Notes under the pieces: model-generated
Told to the model about the DNA's origin: nothing
The model's database searches: none
What the model saw: the letters and a program-made list of their open reading frames with translations, nothing else
Origin: Planctomycetaceae bacterium
Lineage (GTDB): Bacteria > Planctomycetota > Planctomycetia > Pirellulales > Thermoguttaceae
NCBI GenBank assembly: GCA_012719125.1
Contig: JAAYAY010000311.1
Location: 1 to 64,000, forward strand
DNA length: 64,000 nucleotides
Direction of reading: 5' to 3'
Shown here: piece by piece, positions 60,643 to 64,000 of the stretch
Layout of the letters: each line of letters begins with the position of its first letter
How positions within the stretch are numbered: the stretch's first letter is position 1
Position numbers and translations under genes: made by a program

Positions 60643-62097
60643 ATGGCACGATACGTCGCAATCGAATGGAACGAGCAGGAAGCCCGGCTGGCGGTGGCCG
60701 GCGGGCGCCCCGGACAGGCCGTCTTCGAGCAGGCCTTCAGCGTGTCGCTGCTATCGCCCGATCCGTCGGCCGATGCTGCACCAGCCGACCCGGGCGAGCG
60801 GATCGCGGCTGCCCTGGCGGCTCGTGGAATCGCCAAACTCCCCGCCCTGGTCGCCTTGGGACGCGGCAAGCTCGAATTGCGCCAGTTGTCGCTCCCGCCG
60901 GCACCCGACGACGAACTGCCCGACCTGGTGCGTTTTCAGGCGATGCGCGAATTTGGGTCCATGCAAAGCGACTGGCCCCTCGATTTCATCCCCTTGGATA
61001 GCGATCCGGCACAGGCCCGCACCGTTCTGGCGGCCGCCGTAGCGCCCGAGCAGATGAGCGAGATCGAAACCCTGTGCCACAAAGGCGGCCTGAAACCGGC
61101 ACGGGTCTTACTGCGTCCCTGCCCGGCAGCTTCTCTCTATTGCCGCGCCCACCCGGCGGAAACGCCCGGCCAGGTCCGCCTGCTGATCGATCTGCTCGGA
61201 GACGAAGCCGATCTGACGGTGGTTCGCGATCAAACCGTTGTCTTCCTCCGCACGGCGCGTCTCTCCGGCAATCCGCTCGATTCGACCGATGCGGCCGACG
61301 TGCTCGAAGCAGAAATCCGCCGGACGATGGCCGCCGCCCAGAACCTTCTCAAAGGACAGAAGGTCGAATCGCTTCTGCTGTTCGGCACGAGCTTGAGGCA
61401 CAACGGACTACGCGACACTTTTCACAAGCGGTTCCAACTCCCTGTCGGCGTTCACGACCCCTTTGATGGCCTCAAGCTCAAGGGAGACCTTCGCCGAAAC
61501 GTCCCGGCGGACAGCGACCGCTTCGCCCCCTTGCTGGGAGCCTTGCTCGATGAGATCCAGCGGGAGAGGCCGGCCCTCGACTTCCTCCACCCGCGCCGAC
61601 CCCAGGAGAAGCACACGCAGAAGAACGTGGTCACCGGGGTGGGCCTGGCGGCCGCCGTAATCGTGCTCGGCCTGCTCTTGTTCAGCTTCGTCCAGAAGCG
61701 GACGCTGGAGAACGACAACCAGCGGCTGTCCGCCGAACTGACCACACTGAAAAAGGAGGTCAAGAAGGCGGAGAATACGATCGAAATGGCCAAGGCAGTG
61801 CAGGACTGGAAGGCGGGTGAAGTCCATTGGCTCGACGAGTTGCGTTGGATTTCAGAACGTGCTCCGTCCGCCGAAGACGTCGTCTTCACCCAGATGACGC
61901 TCACCTCCAACAAGCAGAGCAGCCAGGTCGCCGTTGTGGGCGTCGCCAAGGATCTGGAGGCCTATTCGGCCATGGAACAGAACCTCAACGACGAGAAACA
62001 CGCGGTCAAGTCGGGGCCCTCGGGTCGAGACGAGTCGCAGAAGGGCTATTCCCATAAGTTCGACTCGACCATTCTGCTTGCGACGGAGAAGAAGTGA
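60643..62097 (+). CDS. gspL: GspL/PilM-PilN-like type II secretion assembly protein
   Basis: 484 residues. Residues 1-310 look like an actin-fold PilM/GspL cytoplasmic domain (MARYVAIEWNEQEARLAV, PALVALGRGKLELRQLSLPP, LLIDLLGDEADLTVVRD, LFGTSLRHNGLRDTFHKRF). A membrane helix is at about 331-352 (VTGVGLAAAVIVLGLLLFSF), then a coiled coil LENDNQRLSAELTTLKKEVKKAENTIEM and a periplasmic ferredoxin-like region typical of PilN. The one-chain layout corresponds to GspL. Ends overlapping the next gene as TGATG. It links the ATPase to the pseudopilus. Confidence 0.82.
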   Translation: MARYVAIEWNEQEARLAVAGGRPGQAVFEQAFSVSLLSPDPSADAAPADPGERIAAALAARGIAKLPALVALGRGKLELRQLSLPPAPDDELPDLVRFQAMREFGSMQSDWPLDFIPLDSDPAQARTVLAAAVAPEQMSEIETLCHKGGLKPARVLLRPCPAASLYCRAHPAETPGQVRLLIDLLGDEADLTVVRDQTVVFLRTARLSGNPLDSTDAADVLEAEIRRTMAAAQNLLKGQKVESLLLFGTSLRHNGLRDTFHKRFQLPVGVHDPFDGLKLKGDLRRNVPADSDRFAPLLGALLDEIQRERPALDFLHPRRPQEKHTQKNVVTGVGLAAAVIVLGLLLFSFVQKRTLENDNQRLSAELTTLKKEVKKAENTIEMAKAVQDWKAGEVHWLDELRWISERAPSAEDVVFTQMTLTSNKQSSQVAVVGVAKDLEAYSAMEQNLNDEKHAVKSGPSGRDESQKGYSHKFDSTILLATEKK

Positions 62098-63080
62098 TGG
62101 CACTCAACAAACGAGAACGAAACCTCGCAATCGCAGCCGGAGTGCTTCTGGTGCCGTTTGCCGTCTGGCTGGTAGCCGGCGCTTTCGGCGGGTCGACCAC
62201 GGCGCTCCGTGCCGCAAACGCCAACCACGTCAACGAAATCAACAAGGCGAAGAAGACGATCCGCGTCGCCCGGGAGGCCCAGCAGAAGCTGGACGCCTGG
62301 AACCGCATGAGCCTGCCCCGCGACGTCGAGGCGGCCGGCTCGCGCTACAAGTTGTGGCTCATGGAACTCTGCGAGTCCGACCGGTACGCCGCCAAGTTCC
62401 AGAACCACCAGGTCAAGCCGATGAAGAACCAGCCGATCAGCGGCGTCGGCCAGCAATTGAGCTTCAGCGTGAGCGGCGTGGCTTCCCTCGAACAACTGAC
62501 CCGCTGGCTCTATGGCTTCTACTCCGCCGACTACCTGCACCAGATCAAGGGGCTGACGATCACGCCTTTGGAGGAGTCGAAAAAGCTGAATATCTCGATC
62601 CAGGTGGAGGCGCTGGCTCTTAGCAGCGCAGCCGACGCGGAAGGAGAGCCGCGAGCGCAGACCCTTCAGGAACTTCCCGAGGATGCCGTCGACAAGGAAT
62701 TGCTCGACAAGTATTGCGATGCGATCAGCGACCGGGCGATCTTCTCGCGTTACACGCCCCCACCCCCGGTTCGACCGCCCGATTCCCCGCGAGAAGAGCC
62801 CAGCCGTCCCCTGTTCGATCACGGCAAGTTCACTCGCATCACCGGCATTACGGAGGGTATCGACGGGCGGCCTACTGTCTGGATCCGGCAGATGACCACG
62901 GGGAAGGATTTCCAACTCTACGAGGGAGAGTCCTTCGATGTCGGCCCCGCCCGAGCCAAGGTCGTCGCCATCCAAGTCGATAACCGCACCATAACCTCCG
63001 AAGTGGACGGAAAGCAGTACTCGATCGCCCTCGGCGACAACCTTCACGACGCTCGGGAATTGAAGCCCGAGAACGAGTGA
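62097..63080 (+). CDS. gspM: GspM/PilO-like membrane assembly protein
   Basis: 327 residues. A short cytoplasmic start MALNKRERN precedes a single membrane helix LAIAAGVLLVPFAVWLVAGAF, then a coiled coil (INKAKKTIRVAREAQQKLDAW) and a ferredoxin-like fold (LSFSVSGVASLEQLTRWLYGFYSADYLHQIKGLTITP), as in PilO/GspM. A second, proline-linked C-terminal domain (about 220-327) with FTRITGITEGIDGRPTVWIR and GESFDVGPARAKVVAIQVD recalls PilP/GspC-like beta domains, so it may combine GspM and GspC functions (inference). The ATG at 62097 overlaps the gspL stop. Last gene of the operon here. Confidence 0.78.
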   Translation: MALNKRERNLAIAAGVLLVPFAVWLVAGAFGGSTTALRAANANHVNEINKAKKTIRVAREAQQKLDAWNRMSLPRDVEAAGSRYKLWLMELCESDRYAAKFQNHQVKPMKNQPISGVGQQLSFSVSGVASLEQLTRWLYGFYSADYLHQIKGLTITPLEESKKLNISIQVEALALSSAADAEGEPRAQTLQELPEDAVDKELLDKYCDAISDRAIFSRYTPPPPVRPPDSPREEPSRPLFDHGKFTRITGITEGIDGRPTVWIRQMTTGKDFQLYEGESFDVGPARAKVVAIQVDNRTITSEVDGKQYSIALGDNLHDARELKPENE

Positions 63081-63106
63081 GCTGTGAGCTACGGTTCGGC
63101 GTCGGT

Positions 63107-64000
63107 TTACCGGTAGAAAGCCTGGCGGCGCTTCGCCAGGCGTCCGGCCTGCTGGCGGATTCGTTCGGAGGGGTCGTTGCGTGCGATCGACTCGACCCGA
63201 GTCAGCACTTTCGGATCGCTGACGGTGGCCAAGATAGTGACCGCGGCAAGTCGGACTTCCTCGTCTTCATCGCCCGCCATGATCACCAACCAGTCCGTCG
63301 CCCCCACGCCCGGGATATCAGGGAGTTCTCGGACGAGTTGGAGACGCGTGTTGCGATCGGGGTGGTGCACCCGTCGGGCAATCGCCAGTTCCAGCGGGCC
63401 CAGGCCCCGCCGTCTTAGTTCTTCCTCGGCTGCCAGGGGTTCGAGCCCTTGGCCGTGAAGGCGCCGCATGCACTCGGGCAGACTCAGGTCGGCGACCGGC
63501 TCAGACACTCCCGCTGCCTCCTCCTGACCGTCAGGAGATGAAGGAACCAGCACGCGTTCGCCCGTGCTGGGGTAGAGCGTCACCTCGGATGCGGCACTGG
63601 CGCCGAGGCGATGACCGCGCATCGCCCACGCATCGGCTAGATCGCTCGGACGCGGTCCTTTCTCAACTTCCGGCAATGGAACAACATTTGGAGCCGGTTC
63701 GACGCGCATGGACGACGCAAACCGCCCCCGGCCCGGGTCTTCTTGCAGTAGATCAGGGATTTCCAGCGGGCGGAGGGCCGGCAGATCGTTGGCCTGCTCC
63801 ACAAGCTCGACATCTTCATTCCGTCCCGGAAGTGATGCCTCTTCGGTCTCGCTCGCCTGCCGAGTCCGGTCAACGACCTGGTAGTCTGCGGCCTGCAGAA
63901 TGCGGTCGCATAGCCAGAGAACTCGTCTCCGATCAACGACCTTGCCGTCGAGATGCCAGCGCAGGAGCCGATCGGCCACGCACGCCGCATCCAGTCGTGC
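63107..64000 (-). CDS. HEAT-repeat-like protein (5' end outside the window)
   Basis: At least 290 residues from a GTG at 63979; the frame remains open to the window edge, so the true start is probably beyond it. The C-terminal 120 residues are helical repeats (LELAIARRVHHPDRNTRLQLVRELPDIPG, DEDEEVRLAAVTILATVSDPKVLTRVESIARNDPSERIRQQAGRLAKRR), as in HEAT/PBS-lyase-like proteins. The N-terminal part contains an acidic Pro-rich stretch. Function unknown. Convergent with the secretion operon; 26 bp separate the stops. Confidence 0.75.
   Translation of the reverse strand, partial: ARLDAACVADRLLRWHLDGKVVDRRRVLWLCDRILQAADYQVVDRTRQASETEEASLPGRNEDVELVEQANDLPALRPLEIPDLLQEDPGRGRFASSMRVEPAPNVVPLPEVEKGPRPSDLADAWAMRGHRLGASAASEVTLYPSTGERVLVPSSPDGQEEAAGVSEPVADLSLPECMRRLHGQGLEPLAAEEELRRRGLGPLELAIARRVHHPDRNTRLQLVRELPDIPGVGATDWLVIMAGDEDEEVRLAAVTILATVSDPKVLTRVESIARNDPSERIRQQAGRLAKRRQAFYR

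Overview
The window looks like a chromosomal segment of a planctomycete, probably a member of Pirellulales or a relative. This is inferred from gene content and style (GC-rich; split Nuo cluster; type II secretion operon with very long pseudopilin leaders; secreted Gly-rich EF-hand protein; many short hairpin repeats resembling those of planctomycete genomes). No rRNA or tRNA is present to confirm it. No CRISPR array, prophage or biosynthetic cluster was seen.

Layout. (1) 1-2 kb: a small accessory patch with the 3' end of a broken or incoming gene, a REP-associated tyrosine transposase flanked by inverted repeats, and a DUF433/DUF5615 toxin-antitoxin-like pair. (2) 2.4-7.1 kb: nifJ (pyruvate:ferredoxin oxidoreductase) coupled to a dihydroorotate-dehydrogenase-like flavoprotein, closed by a strong terminator, then a stand-alone response regulator on the other strand. 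(3) 8.4-19.4 kb: a respiratory Complex I cluster nuoA-C-D-H-J-K-L-M-N plus a tightly linked small helical protein. nuoB, nuoI and nuoEFG are absent here. tatD and the futalosine-pathway menaquinone gene mqnD follow; a menaquinone gene beside Complex I fits a menaquinone-based chain.

(4) 21.3-44.7 kb, minus strand: a large flagellar block in transcription order flgF, flgG, flgA, flgH, flgI, flgJ (rod-binding domain only), flgN, flgK, flgL, csrA, fliC2, [ISAs1-family insertion sequence], fliC1, fliD, fliS. The two flagellins (about 1,070 and 1,090 residues), FlgL (998) and FliD (917) are all far longer than usual. The extra length comes from two recurring modules: Flagellin_IN-type repeats, and a second module of about 75 residues that I find three times in each flagellin and three times in FlgL. 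The IS between the flagellin genes is complete, with 17-bp inverted repeats and a perfect 10-bp target duplication.

(5) 45-49.7 kb: housekeeping genes (DUF502 membrane protein, ComF-like phosphoribosyltransferase, a PLP aminotransferase, an LptF/LptG-family permease). (6) 49.7-52.5 kb: two divergently transcribed secreted Gly-rich proteins, one with five EF-hand motifs and one Spy/CpxP-like. (7) 52.8-63.1 kb: a type II secretion/pseudopilus operon (gspE, F, G, H, I, J, K, a GspL/PilM-N-like protein and a GspM/PilO-like protein), mostly with overlapping start and stop codons. Short hairpin or MITE-like repeats sit just upstream of gspH, in the leader of gspI and in the leader of gspK. The window ends in a partial HEAT-repeat-like gene.

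The most interesting unexplained signals are the shared module in flagellins and FlgL, the repeat-derived leaders of two pseudopilins, the Complex I cluster without nuoB/nuoI but with enlarged loops in A, L, M and N, and the diversity of small hairpin repeats (about ten, several of them distinct families) in 64 kb. I did not find a clearly new multi-gene system.
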